Below the pieces are notes generated by a model. It was not told where the DNA came from. It ran no database searches and was given only the letters and a program-made list of their open reading frames with translations. From the NCBI RefSeq assembly GCF_003641145.1, contig NZ_CP032744.1, forward strand, positions 2,976,001 to 3,040,000: a DNA stretch of 64,000 nucleotides. The letters run 5' to 3'. A program made the translations under genes and the position numbers. The first letter of the stretch is position 1. Every line of letters begins with the position of its first letter. The DNA is from Lactiplantibacillus paraplantarum (GTDB lineage Bacteria > Bacillota > Bacilli > Lactobacillales > Lactobacillaceae). Below, one piece after another: positions 17,307 through 25,841 of the stretch.

Positions 17307-20300
17307 TCACTGGCTCGGCAAGCTATTCAATTGCCAAGTAATAGTTCCAGAATAATTTTTAGCCATCACACGACCACCTTGGACGTGCAACGCAACATTA
17401 TTAACATTCCAAATTTGCTGATTAGTACCGACGCCCTGTTGCCCAGTCGTACCAGCAATTAGCGTCTGTTGGGTAGCACCTGGGGTCAACTTAATCATGG
17501 CTGGTAACGTTGCCTGATTTTGGTCGGCTGACGTAACCCATTTATTAGTGCTAGCATTCAAATACTGGGCTATTCCTGATGTCAACGTTACATAACTACC
17601 CGTCATGGTCGTCCCATCATTAGCTGTCAACGCTGATAATTGGGCTGTCAATTGCCAACCACTTGGGGTATCCCGTGTATCAGTCACTTGTGTATACACA
17701 CTATCCTGCCCATTTTTCTGACCACCAACTGTTGCATACTTCTGCCCATCAGTAGCAGTAGCCAATTGGTCTTCAGCGGCTGACGGTGCCAACAATGGGT
17801 ACGCTGTATCCATTGTCGGAATACTGTGCTGGCCAAAGTTCAGATGTGTTGGTACAGCATCCAGCGATAATGGACCTAAATTGTTCGTTCCACCGGTCCC
17901 CGGCTTGCTAGGATCATCGGGATCAATCGGATTAACAATTAAATCCTTAGCTACTGTAAATATTGGTGCTGGTTGAAAGGTTGCATCATGGTACTGCTGC
18001 CCATTTGGATAACTATTCGGATCAGGATTACGATTGCCTAGACTATCAGCCATGTAAATAATAATCTTGTCACCAATTTTTAACGATAGTCCGGTTAAGT
18101 CCAGTGACCAAGTCCCGTTGGCATTGACAACCGTTTTGACATTCGTTTGAATCTGTCCATTCAATGCTAACGTGACCTGCGCGCCAGGTTCGCCATTCTG
18201 CCCACTGACCGTTCCCGAAGAAACTCTAATCGGGTCTGGTACGACCTTAGTCGCTGGATTAGGCGGCGTCACATCTACTACCGTTTCTGTAGCCGTTACC
18301 ATCGTACCGCTGGCATTATCAGTGCTGGCCGTAACCGTGGTTCCCGCTTTTAAAAAGGCCCCTAAGTTCGCTGTCGCGTAGCCATTACTATCAGTCGGGG
18401 CCGTGACGGTCTTCCCATTGACCTGATAACTAACCGTTAGCTGTCCAGCACTAGCATACTGTGGAATATAATGGACTTTGCCATCATCCTGAACCCCGTT
18501 AGTATCTGGGACCATCGCCACAATGACGCGCGTGCGCAATTTTTGATCCGCATCAGTCAATCTAGTCGTCCCATCATACGGGTTATTGAAGCTCAGTTGG
18601 GGCTTTTGATTGATGGCACTAATTCGTCGCATCTTGGAAGATAAGTAATTACTTTGCAAATTACTATTAGTAGCCGACACCGTTGTCCCCTGTTGCTGTA
18701 ATTGTGCCACACTATTATATGAATAATCAGCACCACCAGTTATCGATGAAGCTAAGCGCCATAAACTAATATTACTATCCTGAATTTCAAAAGTACCAAC
18801 GTTGTCTTGATTGATTGAACTAGTTGCCGCAGCCGCTCCCGTGGAACTATTCCGCAAGTCTAAGTTATTAGGTTTGATAAACCGAACGGTGGCTAAGCGC
18901 GCATAGTTTCCTGAAATCAAAGGTGCACCCGTCGCTGCAATGACATAAACATTAGCACCACTACTGCTTTGAATCGTCGAAGTCGCATTGTTAGAAAACG
19001 AAATTGGCGATTGACTTCTAGCTAAAGACGTTAAATTAACCGTACTGCCGGTATCCGCATAAAGATCGCGATGGTATTGTGAACCCGAGAAATACAGATT
19101 GGAATACGCATTACCTGGAATACTAGCATTAAACGTGGCATTTTTTCCAATATTAATACTTTCATACGCATCAAAAACAACTGGATACGTTGTATAGGCC
19201 GTTGAATTGGGATCAACCGGTCGGCGAATACAGTTTAAGGTAGCGTCTTCTTCAACGTTGACTTTGCGATCACCCGTTCCTTGCTGATCATAAACAAACC
19301 AAATAAAGGAATTATTATCACCAGTTGCTAATTTTGATCCCGTAAATGTCTGCCCAGCAGCGACATTGAGACCTCCACATAAAATATTTTCTCGATAGGT
19401 GACTACCTGACAGTTCCCTGTCACATTGACCTGGTTTCCTTCAGCACTAACAAAACGGCGACTCGTATCAGAATTTCTGGTCCCACTAGGAACTGTGATG
19501 TTACTAACATTAAACGTCCAATTTAAAGCGGCATTACCACCGTCACCACCAGTAGTAGACCCGATTAACCCAGCATCATTACCAAAAGATCCAGTTAATG
19601 GTGCAAAATTCATAAAGGTTGCCGTATACAACGTATCTCTAGTCGCACTGTTATACCGAGTATGGAATCCGGCTCGGCCGAGGTTCACACTGTGGCCGTT
19701 CCCATTCACAATAATATTACCCGACAAACGTGAATCTAATGCTCCTGAAGGTGCTGAGGCATTGCTAATATCAGTAGTAATGTTGATTTCATCCACACTA
19801 GCATTCTTCCAAGCACCTACCAGTTGATCCCACGTGCTAACATTGGCAACATTCGTACTCAGTTGTGTCAAACGCGTCACTGGAATCAGTGGATTAGACC
19901 AAGAACTTGCTGATGCCTGCTTGCCATTCGATGACGACAGCGCTTGCCGATTCTTTTCATTAGAAGTCGACGGGGTCGCCGATGAGGCACTCGACACACC
20001 CATAGCGGGTGCCAGTGACGATGACTGACTAGTGGATAATGATGATGAATCGCTAGTACCCGTCAGTGATTCATCGGCTGATTGACCGTTTAATACTGAT
20101 GACGCTGTTGAATGTCCCACACTCGTTTGTGCAGTCGTACTCGTTTGACTTTGGCTACTCGATGTCGTCGTAGTTGTGCTTGATGACGATGCTGTCGTTG
20201 ATGAATGCTCTAAACGTGAACTAGACTGACTTGCTTGGGTTTTTGGTGCCTTAATATCAACGTTCAAAGCTGGCCCCTTTTGACCATCTGCGACAGCCAC

Positions 20301-20726
20301 CAAGGCTAATTGACCTGCTTTAACAGCTGTTAATCTAATCGGTACCTTTACTTGCGGATATTCATCTGACCATTGAACCGTTATCCTGCGCTTATCAGGA
20401 TTGTACGCAACTGTTAGCTGTTTAGCCGTAACCGTAAAGGCCCCATTATCCCCCGATGTGTAGTGACTATCTTTGAAAACCTTTTTTATTTGCTTAAACT
20501 CCTCTGGCCCATCTAAATTAACATCGTTCGGCAAATCAATCGTATTCGTTTTTGATGCCGTATTACTGACTTGTAGTTCTACATCAAAATGTTGGTTCGT
20601 TAAAATATTATCGCTAGCCGTTGACTTGGCAAAAGTTAGCTGTGGTAACGTATCTGCTTGAGCGGTCATACCAGTACCTAAGCTTACCGTTGCACCAGCA
20701 GCCATGACTTGTAACAATACCATCAA
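17307..20726 (-). CDS. Large WxL-domain cell-surface protein (csc cluster 1)
   Basis: A very large exported protein attached non-covalently to the cell wall. In order: a signal peptide ending near AQA; an N-terminal beta domain; a Ser/Thr-rich linker at about residues 165-290; a long region of parallel-beta-helix character (INITTDISNAS, IIVNGNGHSVNLGR); an Ig-like repeat (VSGQNGEPGAQVTLALNG); and a C-terminal WxL domain with GWQLTAQLSAL and final TWQLNSLPSQ. The usual basic n-region KKLRTIVV is encoded upstream in frame, but the codon at the expected start (20756) is ATC. Only TTG 20726 or ATG 20723 remain as canonical starts, without a ribosome binding site. Third gene of the cluster; probable role in adhesion or polysaccharide binding. 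Confidence 0.88.
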   Translation of the reverse strand: MMVLLQVMAAGATVSLGTGMTAQADTLPQLTFAKSTASDNILTNQHFDVELQVSNTASKTNTIDLPNDVNLDGPEEFKQIKKVFKDSHYTSGDNGAFTVTAKQLTVAYNPDKRRITVQWSDEYPQVKVPIRLTAVKAGQLALVAVADGQKGPALNVDIKAPKTQASQSSSRLEHSSTTASSSSTTTTTSSSQSQTSTTAQTSVGHSTASSVLNGQSADESLTGTSDSSSLSTSQSSSLAPAMGVSSASSATPSTSNEKNRQALSSSNGKQASASSWSNPLIPVTRLTQLSTNVANVSTWDQLVGAWKNASVDEINITTDISNASAPSGALDSRLSGNIIVNGNGHSVNLGRAGFHTRYNSATRDTLYTATFMNFAPLTGSFGNDAGLIGSTTGGDGGNAALNWTFNVSNITVPSGTRNSDTSRRFVSAEGNQVNVTGNCQVVTYRENILCGGLNVAAGQTFTGSKLATGDNNSFIWFVYDQQGTGDRKVNVEEDATLNCIRRPVDPNSTAYTTYPVVFDAYESINIGKNATFNASIPGNAYSNLYFSGSQYHRDLYADTGSTVNLTSLARSQSPISFSNNATSTIQSSSGANVYVIAATGAPLISGNYARLATVRFIKPNNLDLRNSSTGAAAATSSINQDNVGTFEIQDSNISLWRLASSITGGADYSYNSVAQLQQQGTTVSATNSNLQSNYLSSKMRRISAINQKPQLSFNNPYDGTTRLTDADQKLRTRVIVAMVPDTNGVQDDGKVHYIPQYASAGQLTVSYQVNGKTVTAPTDSNGYATANLGAFLKAGTTVTASTDNASGTMVTATETVVDVTPPNPATKVVPDPIRVSSGTVSGQNGEPGAQVTLALNGQIQTNVKTVVNANGTWSLDLTGLSLKIGDKIIIYMADSLGNRNPDPNSYPNGQQYHDATFQPAPIFTVAKDLIVNPIDPDDPSKPGTGGTNNLGPLSLDAVPTHLNFGQHSIPTMDTAYPLLAPSAAEDQLATATDGQKYATVGGQKNGQDSVYTQVTDTRDTPSGWQLTAQLSALTANDGTTMTGSYVTLTSGIAQYLNASTNKWVTSADQNQATLPAMIKLTPGATQQTLIAGTTGQQGVGTNQQIWNVNNVALHVQGGRVMAKNYSGTITWQLNSLPSQ

Positions 20727-20753
20727 TATGACAACAATCGTTCTTAACTTTTT

Positions 20754-20769
20754 GATAGTATCACCCCTT
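20754..20769 (-). promoter_or_regulatory. Ribosome binding site facing an ATC codon instead of a start codon
   Basis: AAGGGG (20769-20764) is followed after 7 nt by ATC (20756-20754) and then AAA AAG TTA AGA, the basic beginning of the signal peptide. Spacing and protein logic mark this as the ancestral start, with ATG apparently changed to ATC. Confidence 0.6.
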
Positions 20770-21802
20770 AGCGCTTATTTTGACGCCGCTTGATCACCCA
20801 GAATATTATTAAGGCAACGAGTAATAATACGAGTAACACGATGCCAATCAACCACCCCCAAGTGGCCGGGGCCGTAACGTTAACAGCATCCGTAGCGCCA
20901 ACCACAAAATCTTGCTTTAGCGACCAGACATGCGGCTTAGCGAACTTTTCGTCCGTAGTTCGATACTTGACGTATAAAGTGTAGGTCCCAGGTAAAATAA
21001 TTCCCCGATTAGCACGCCACTTCAAAGGTAAGTTAAAGTTAGAATTAGGCGCCATTGAACTACTTTTCAAATCAGCCACCGCCAGCTTTTTAGTCTGTCC
21101 GGCTTTGCGAACGTATGCAGTGACAGTCCCTTGACCTAAAATTGAGGCGTGATAATTCTGAATATTACCGATAACTGTCTTGATGCCACTACGTTTCTTT
21201 AATTGAACATCAGCCAAACGTAATTTGGGTAGTGGATCACGATTTGACGTTAATTTAATCCCCACATTGTAAGCATATTCGCTAGTTAACGTTGCCCCTT
21301 TAGTTTTAAGGTGCTGATCCGCAATTTTAACTTGCCAGCTTCCTAAAATAACACCCTTTTTCAATTGTGCTGGCGTTTTCAATTGCGCCCGCACAATCCG
21401 TGATTTATTAGCTGGAATCGTCGTTTCCTCATTCGGTACGGTGATAATATCAGCTAGTTTTACTTTTAAACTAGTGTCATCATTCAGATTAGCAGCGCCA
21501 TAATCAATAACACCCTTCGCATTAGTATACGATTGTAAGAATTGATTCTTGACCTTAATTTCATGATTTGAGCGATTATTAACACGCATCGCCAATGAAT
21601 ATGTTTTTTGCGGTTGAATTTTAAAATCCCAATAATACGCATCCTTTGATAATTGCTGCTTTTCATTAAGCATTGGCTGAACATCAAAAGTCACCGCATT
21701 ATTGGCTGTATCAGCAGCGTGACTGATTACCGTCATACTACCAAACAAAGTCATTATTAGAGTTAATAATCCTAATAATAGCTTCTTATTCCAGCCACTC
21801 AT
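20768..21802 (-). CDS. DUF916/DUF3324 cell-surface protein (csc cluster 1)
   Basis: A 344-residue membrane-anchored surface protein. It has a signal peptide (KKLLLGLLTLIMTLFG, cleaved near SHA), DUF916 (PQKTYSLAMRVNNRSNHEIKVK), then the DUF3324 half, and a C-terminal helix (WLIGIVLLVLLLVALIIF) with basic tail KRRQNKR. It thus sits on the outer face of the membrane, in the wall zone. The combination is the hallmark of WxL clusters, where it is thought to anchor or chaperone WxL proteins. GGGAGGCCC precedes the ATG. Its stop overlaps the ribosome binding site of the downstream large WxL gene. Confidence 0.9.
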   Translation of the reverse strand: MSGWNKKLLLGLLTLIMTLFGSMTVISHAADTANNAVTFDVQPMLNEKQQLSKDAYYWDFKIQPQKTYSLAMRVNNRSNHEIKVKNQFLQSYTNAKGVIDYGAANLNDDTSLKVKLADIITVPNEETTIPANKSRIVRAQLKTPAQLKKGVILGSWQVKIADQHLKTKGATLTSEYAYNVGIKLTSNRDPLPKLRLADVQLKKRSGIKTVIGNIQNYHASILGQGTVTAYVRKAGQTKKLAVADLKSSSMAPNSNFNLPLKWRANRGIILPGTYTLYVKYRTTDEKFAKPHVWSLKQDFVVGATDAVNVTAPATWGWLIGIVLLVLLLVALIIFWVIKRRQNKR

Positions 21803-21865
21803 AAAAAGGGCCTCCCTTCAAAAAAAACGAGTTAACTATTCAACATAGCCACTCGTTTTCGCTCA

Positions 21866-22675
21866 TTAAACCGTTGGTGTAGAGTCCAATGTCCAAACAA
21901 TATTACCTGAGTAATTCTTAGCGGCGGCGTGCCCACCTTTAACATGTAATTGCACGTTATTGATGTTCCAGTATTGTTGGTTAACACCCATCCCTTGGCC
22001 TTCACCAACTTTAGATCCAGCCGTTGCAGTTGCAACATCCGTTGTCGCTGAAGCACCTGCAGTGAGCACAATTGGTGTTGAAACGGTTGCTTGGTTAGCA
22101 TCTGCTGCAGTGACCCAAGATTGTTGATTGGCTTCCCCTGTAAGGTATTGCGGTGTCCCATTGGCCAAAACAACTGAAGCGTTCGTTAACACTTGCCCAT
22201 CAGAAGCCGTAATATCAGAAAGTTGTGCTTTCAATTGCCAACCAGCACCAGTCCCACGTGAGTCAGAAACCTGCGTGTAGATAATATCATTACCATCTTT
22301 TTTACCACTAGTCGTCACGTTCTGAGTTTTATCATCGTTAGCTGTGGCAAGCTTTTCCTGACTAGCATCTTTCGATAATAACGTGTAAGCCGTATCAACA
22401 GTCGGCTGCGTGTGTGTCCCGAAATTAAGATAAGTTGGTACTGCGTCCAATGAAAGTGGTCCCTTGTTGCCGGTACCACCGCCACCAGGATTATCCGGGT
22501 TCCCAGGATCGACCGGATCAGTTGTACCCCCATTAGATGTGAACGATACATCAGCCTGTGACTTCCCAGTTGAAGGCAGAGTATCAGCGGAAGCTCCTAA
22601 ATTATTGAACGATAAACAAGCAACACTGACTGCTGAAACCATCATAGCCGCTTTAAGCATATGTGACTTCTTCAT
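21866..22675 (-). CDS. Small WxL-domain surface protein (csc cluster 1)
   Basis: A 269-residue exported protein: signal peptide (MKKSHMLKAAMM..., cleavage near ASA), a short linker rich in DPGNPDNPGGGG, then a WxL domain occupying the remainder, with GWQLKAQLSDI and C-terminal VWTLDSTPTV. The WxL domain binds peptidoglycan non-covalently. It shares the sequence LSLDAVPTYLNFG with the large WxL protein downstream, indicating duplication within the cluster. First gene of the cluster; AGGGGG precedes the ATG. Probably regulated by the divergent AraC gene. Confidence 0.9.
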   Translation of the reverse strand: MKKSHMLKAAMMVSAVSVACLSFNNLGASADTLPSTGKSQADVSFTSNGGTTDPVDPGNPDNPGGGGTGNKGPLSLDAVPTYLNFGTHTQPTVDTAYTLLSKDASQEKLATANDDKTQNVTTSGKKDGNDIIYTQVSDSRGTGAGWQLKAQLSDITASDGQVLTNASVVLANGTPQYLTGEANQQSWVTAADANQATVSTPIVLTAGASATTDVATATAGSKVGEGQGMGVNQQYWNINNVQLHVKGGHAAAKNYSGNIVWTLDSTPTV

Positions 22676-22799
22676 AAGACAATTCCCCCTAAAAATTTAA
22701 TCAACATATTTATGCCCTCCATCAATAGCGCGCACTGCTTGTTTGTACAAATTGGCATTCGATAAAATCAATTAGAACCAATCCAGTTTTATAAACAAA

Positions 22800-22808
22800 A
22801 TTGTAGCA
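22800..22808 (-). promoter_or_regulatory. Extended -10 promoter candidate of csc cluster 1
   Basis: On the minus strand TGC-TACAAT (-10 at 22805-22800) has no clear -35, which fits activator dependence on the divergent AraC-type protein. The implied leader is about 118 nt. Confidence 0.35.
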
Positions 22809-22978
22809 AACTAATTGACGAAGGATATTTATATGTCTATACTGGATAACTTAAATCGGTCATTATCCTTAAACCAATTAAAACATACCAATTAAAGTTA
22901 ATCAAGTACACTATTATGTACGTTTACTATTTGTATAAAAACTATTACTTTTGTAATTTTGCAAGGAGGCATTGTCCA

Positions 22979-23719
22979 TTGATATTTTCAGAACTCGAAC
23001 TTTCTCAAGTAGAACGCAATTTCACGTTTGATTTTGCCATTTTAGAACATGATTTAAGCTATTTTTTTGAAAAACGTTGTTTAAATTATGCCTTAGAGCA
23101 CATCCATCGATTTGATGATCGTATTAAAGATAATTTATATAATATTCGCCCAGTAATTTTAAAAGAATCTCTAATCGCATTAACCTGCGATCTAGCAAGT
23201 GTTAGTTTCTATCGTTACTTAAACATGATTACTTTTGTCAACCTGAGAAAAGACATTCTTCATTATCTCATGACGGCAACATTGACGAACGATGACTTTT
23301 TGCCACTTTTAGAGACAATTGTTAATAACTATTTTAGCAACCTTGATACCCTTGACATTCCGATCGATAGTAAGCGACTCTCTAAACAGGTTGCCTTAGT
23401 CGTCTACTACATCGACAATCACTGTGATGAACCGCTTAAAACAAATACAATCTTAAAGGAATTGACCTTAGATCCTGAGTACACGAAACGTAAATTTCGT
23501 AAAGAGTTAGGCTTTACAATTAATTTTTATATCCGTCACGCTAAGTTACAGCGGGCAAAACAATTATTAATCAATACTCATCTTCCCATAGGTGAAATTG
23601 CCGATAAAATCAAATTTTATAATAGCGCTGAGTTTGCTCGTCAATTCCAAAAAGAATTTGACGTCACACCTAGCCGATATCGCGAGTTAAATCAGATTTT
23701 TTACAAAAAAGAATCATAG
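22979..23719 (+). CDS. AraC-family transcriptional regulator
   Basis: A 246-residue regulator with two C-terminal helix-turn-helix motifs (TNTILKELTLDPEYTKRKF and IGEIADKIKFYNSAEFARQF) ending in the AraC signature KEFDVTPSRYREL. The N-terminal domain is not recognisable as a known sensor. The TTG at 22979 is chosen because AAGGAGG lies 9 nt upstream; the longer frame from 22916 crosses that site. It is divergent from csc cluster 1, the most likely target. The gene is AT-richer than its neighbours. Confidence 0.85.
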   Translation: MIFSELELSQVERNFTFDFAILEHDLSYFFEKRCLNYALEHIHRFDDRIKDNLYNIRPVILKESLIALTCDLASVSFYRYLNMITFVNLRKDILHYLMTATLTNDDFLPLLETIVNNYFSNLDTLDIPIDSKRLSKQVALVVYYIDNHCDEPLKTNTILKELTLDPEYTKRKFRKELGFTINFYIRHAKLQRAKQLLINTHLPIGEIADKIKFYNSAEFARQFQKEFDVTPSRYRELNQIFYKKES

Positions 23720-24156
23720 TTCTCTCTTTGCTTGTACAATAAAATCTTTTTTTGTATTTTAAATTAATCATATAAGTTTTAACAGTCAAAAATTGATTTC
23801 TTTCGTTTTATATCAACTAATATTGTAGCCAAATCAGTTTAGTCTTTAACGTTGAAAGAAAATGCGACTCATTATGACTAAAAATTAGTACTCATTAACA
23901 CGACTGACCACGGCTGATTTTTCATATTTACTGGATAAACCAATTTTTCTGACTGTTATACAAGTTGTTAACATAGCTTTGCCAATCAATATAAATTGAT
24001 TGGCATTTTTTTAGTACACACACGGATTGCATTTGATAGCGTATCCATTCACTAATATTATTGATAAATACTGGTCAAATAATATTATGACTTTTATAAA
24101 AGCTATAAATTGCCCAAAGGCTCTCAACAGTATGAAACATCAATATAATTATAAAA
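23720..24156. other. AT-rich intergenic region with an orphan terminator
   Basis: No gene recognised. A strong terminator-like hairpin lies at 23981-24004, about 260 nt after the AraC stop. This leaves room for a long 3' UTR or a small RNA ending there; no convincing promoter for an sRNA was identified. Confidence 0.5.
23981..24004 (+). terminator. Orphan rho-independent terminator
   Basis: GCCAATCAAT and ATTGATTGGC (loop ATAA), followed by ATTTTTTT. Confidence 0.8.
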
Positions 24157-24196
24157 AAATAACATCACTAAAATTAAAATTTTAGTGATGTTATTT
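24157..24196. terminator. Terminator of the MarR gene
   Basis: An 18-bp perfect stem (24157-24174 with 24179-24196), AT-rich, with flanking A and T tracts just downstream of the MarR stop. Confidence 0.75.
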
Positions 24197-24220
24197 AAAT
24201 CATTTTCAGTGTACTAACAA

Positions 24221-24718
24221 TTATGCTTCAGCACGCTTTACATCCACATACGTGGTCTTTTTAGTCTGCTTGCTAGCATCTTCATTAACAAACTTGTCCA
24301 TAAATTCTTCAACTAAATTCAAAGTTTGGTATTGTTTAGCTAAACTAAAGCTTTGACGCCATTCTCGATTACGTTGAATTAATTCAGTGAAGACTTCGTG
24401 TTCGATCCGTGCACCCTCTGGCGTTAATTTTAGAACTTTGTTCCGCCGATCATGGTCTTCAGCCTCTTGGTATAAATAGTCCTTACGTAATAAGCGACCA
24501 ATTAACCGAGAAATTGCTGAGCGGGTCACACCGTGGCTTTCAGCAATATCCATCAACCGAATTTTGCCCTTAGCTTCAGCAATATCATACAAGATATAAA
24601 ATTCATCTAATGTAATGCCGTGTTCCGTTGCTGGTTCAGCAAACATATCCGATAAATTTTTAAACCCATGTAAGTACATATGGCTAAAACGATTAAAAAA
24701 TTCCATATCTTCATTCAT
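24221..24718 (-). CDS. MarR-family transcriptional regulator
   Basis: A 165-residue winged helix-turn-helix protein with recognition region IAESHGVTRSAISRLIGRL and wing segment EDHDRRNKVLKLTPEG, which carries the MarR signature. Such dimeric repressors usually control an adjacent transporter or stress gene, but the neighbours here are another regulator (TetR) and an AT-rich gap, so the target is unknown. GGGAG precedes the ATG at 24718. Terminator at 24157-24196. Confidence 0.86.
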   Translation of the reverse strand: MNEDMEFFNRFSHMYLHGFKNLSDMFAEPATEHGITLDEFYILYDIAEAKGKIRLMDIAESHGVTRSAISRLIGRLLRKDYLYQEAEDHDRRNKVLKLTPEGARIEHEVFTELIQRNREWRQSFSLAKQYQTLNLVEEFMDKFVNEDASKQTKKTTYVDVKRAEA

Positions 24719-24877
24719 TGTTCAAGTCTCCCTTTCACTAGTCGAATTATCATTAAACTCCCAATCATAATTCGCCCCATGCTTTTTCATAAATTAGTAA
24801 GCGTCTTTTATCATTTCCCCGCTTTAAAGTGTACTAGTATATTTTACGAAATACAAGTAATTTAGATTACTTTAATA

Positions 24878-25546
24878 TTAAATTTTTATTTCAGTACTCA
24901 AATCAATCGTGGCATGTCTATGAAGGTGGGTAATAAACTGTTGATAATAATAATCAGTATTATATTTGGCTGTACTTAAATAGATTTGGTCAATTTTCTC
25001 AGTATTTTCACCTAATAACAAGTAAAACGCTTGGTCAATATTCTCTGAAATCATGCCAACACTAGCTCTTAGAATCTTGCGTTTAAAGAAGACCGCCATT
25101 CCACCAGATAATGCAAAATTAAGCGCATATCTAATCATGGCCGCCTCACCTTCAACGCCAATGGCTTCTAACCAATCTAATGTCACTAGCACCATCTCAG
25201 TCGTTAACTCGGGACTTTCAAATATATCTTGTATGAAGTGTTCCATCGTCGGGTTTTCATCCAGCATGCGCAATACAAAACTCATTTGAATCATTGTTCG
25301 TTGATGGGCCGACAGCATAGTTAGCTGTTCATTACTATAAATAAACGCGCTAAGTGTTAACTCATTCAGCATTGTACTTAGCAAAACAATTTTCTTGGGA
25401 AAATAATGCTGAAGTAACGACTTACTGATGTCACAAGCAACCGCGATATCTTTCATCTGTACATTTGCATAGCCTTGCTCTGCAAACAAGCGAAACGCAG
25501 TATTAACTATTTCCATTCGTCGTTGGGTATTTCTTCTTCTTGGCAC
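24878..25546 (-). CDS. TetR-family transcriptional regulator
   Basis: A 222-residue regulator. The N-terminal TetR domain reads AFRLFAEQGYANVQMKDIAV then CDISKSLLQHYFPKKIVLL. The long C-terminal domain with a membrane-like ALNFALSGGMAVFF stretch is typical of ligand-binding TetR cores. The GTG start at 25546 has GAGGGGG 7 nt upstream. No partner gene is adjacent; pckA lies divergently beyond a 295-bp gap. Confidence 0.82.
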   Translation of the reverse strand: MPRRRNTQRRMEIVNTAFRLFAEQGYANVQMKDIAVACDISKSLLQHYFPKKIVLLSTMLNELTLSAFIYSNEQLTMLSAHQRTMIQMSFVLRMLDENPTMEHFIQDIFESPELTTEMVLVTLDWLEAIGVEGEAAMIRYALNFALSGGMAVFFKRKILRASVGMISENIDQAFYLLLGENTEKIDQIYLSTAKYNTDYYYQQFITHLHRHATIDLSTEIKI

Positions 25547-25773
25547 TAGGTAGCCCCCTCACAAATTTGCGCATCATTCTCTTTAAATAAACTATACTAA
25601 TATAGCTTTAAACGCAAGTTATAATTTAATCGGAAGGTTAATCGATAACCGCTTAAACTATTAATATGATTATAATCTATCAAATGGTCAATCCAGTTAT
25701 CTAGCAAGCTTAACTACTAACTAGCAAAAATTTGAGACTAAGTATTTGCAAACGAAAATGTTTTTCGGCATAC

Positions 25774-25789
25774 AAGAAAGCGCTTTCTT
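25774..25789. promoter_or_regulatory. cre site (CcpA operator) in the pckA promoter
   Basis: AAGAAAGCGCTTTCTT is a perfect 16-bp palindrome matching the catabolite-responsive element core. It overlaps the -35 region of the pckA promoter, whose extended -10 TGC-TAAAAT lies at 25803-25811. CcpA bound here would block transcription when sugar is available. Confidence 0.8.
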
Positions 25790-25841
25790 ATACGCCTGTT
25801 TGTGCTAAAATGAACTTAACAACTAACAGGGAGGCTACAAC

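Noticed and set aside
20040..20230. Low-complexity tract as a DNA repeat
   Set aside because: It encodes the Ser/Thr-rich linker of the large WxL protein.
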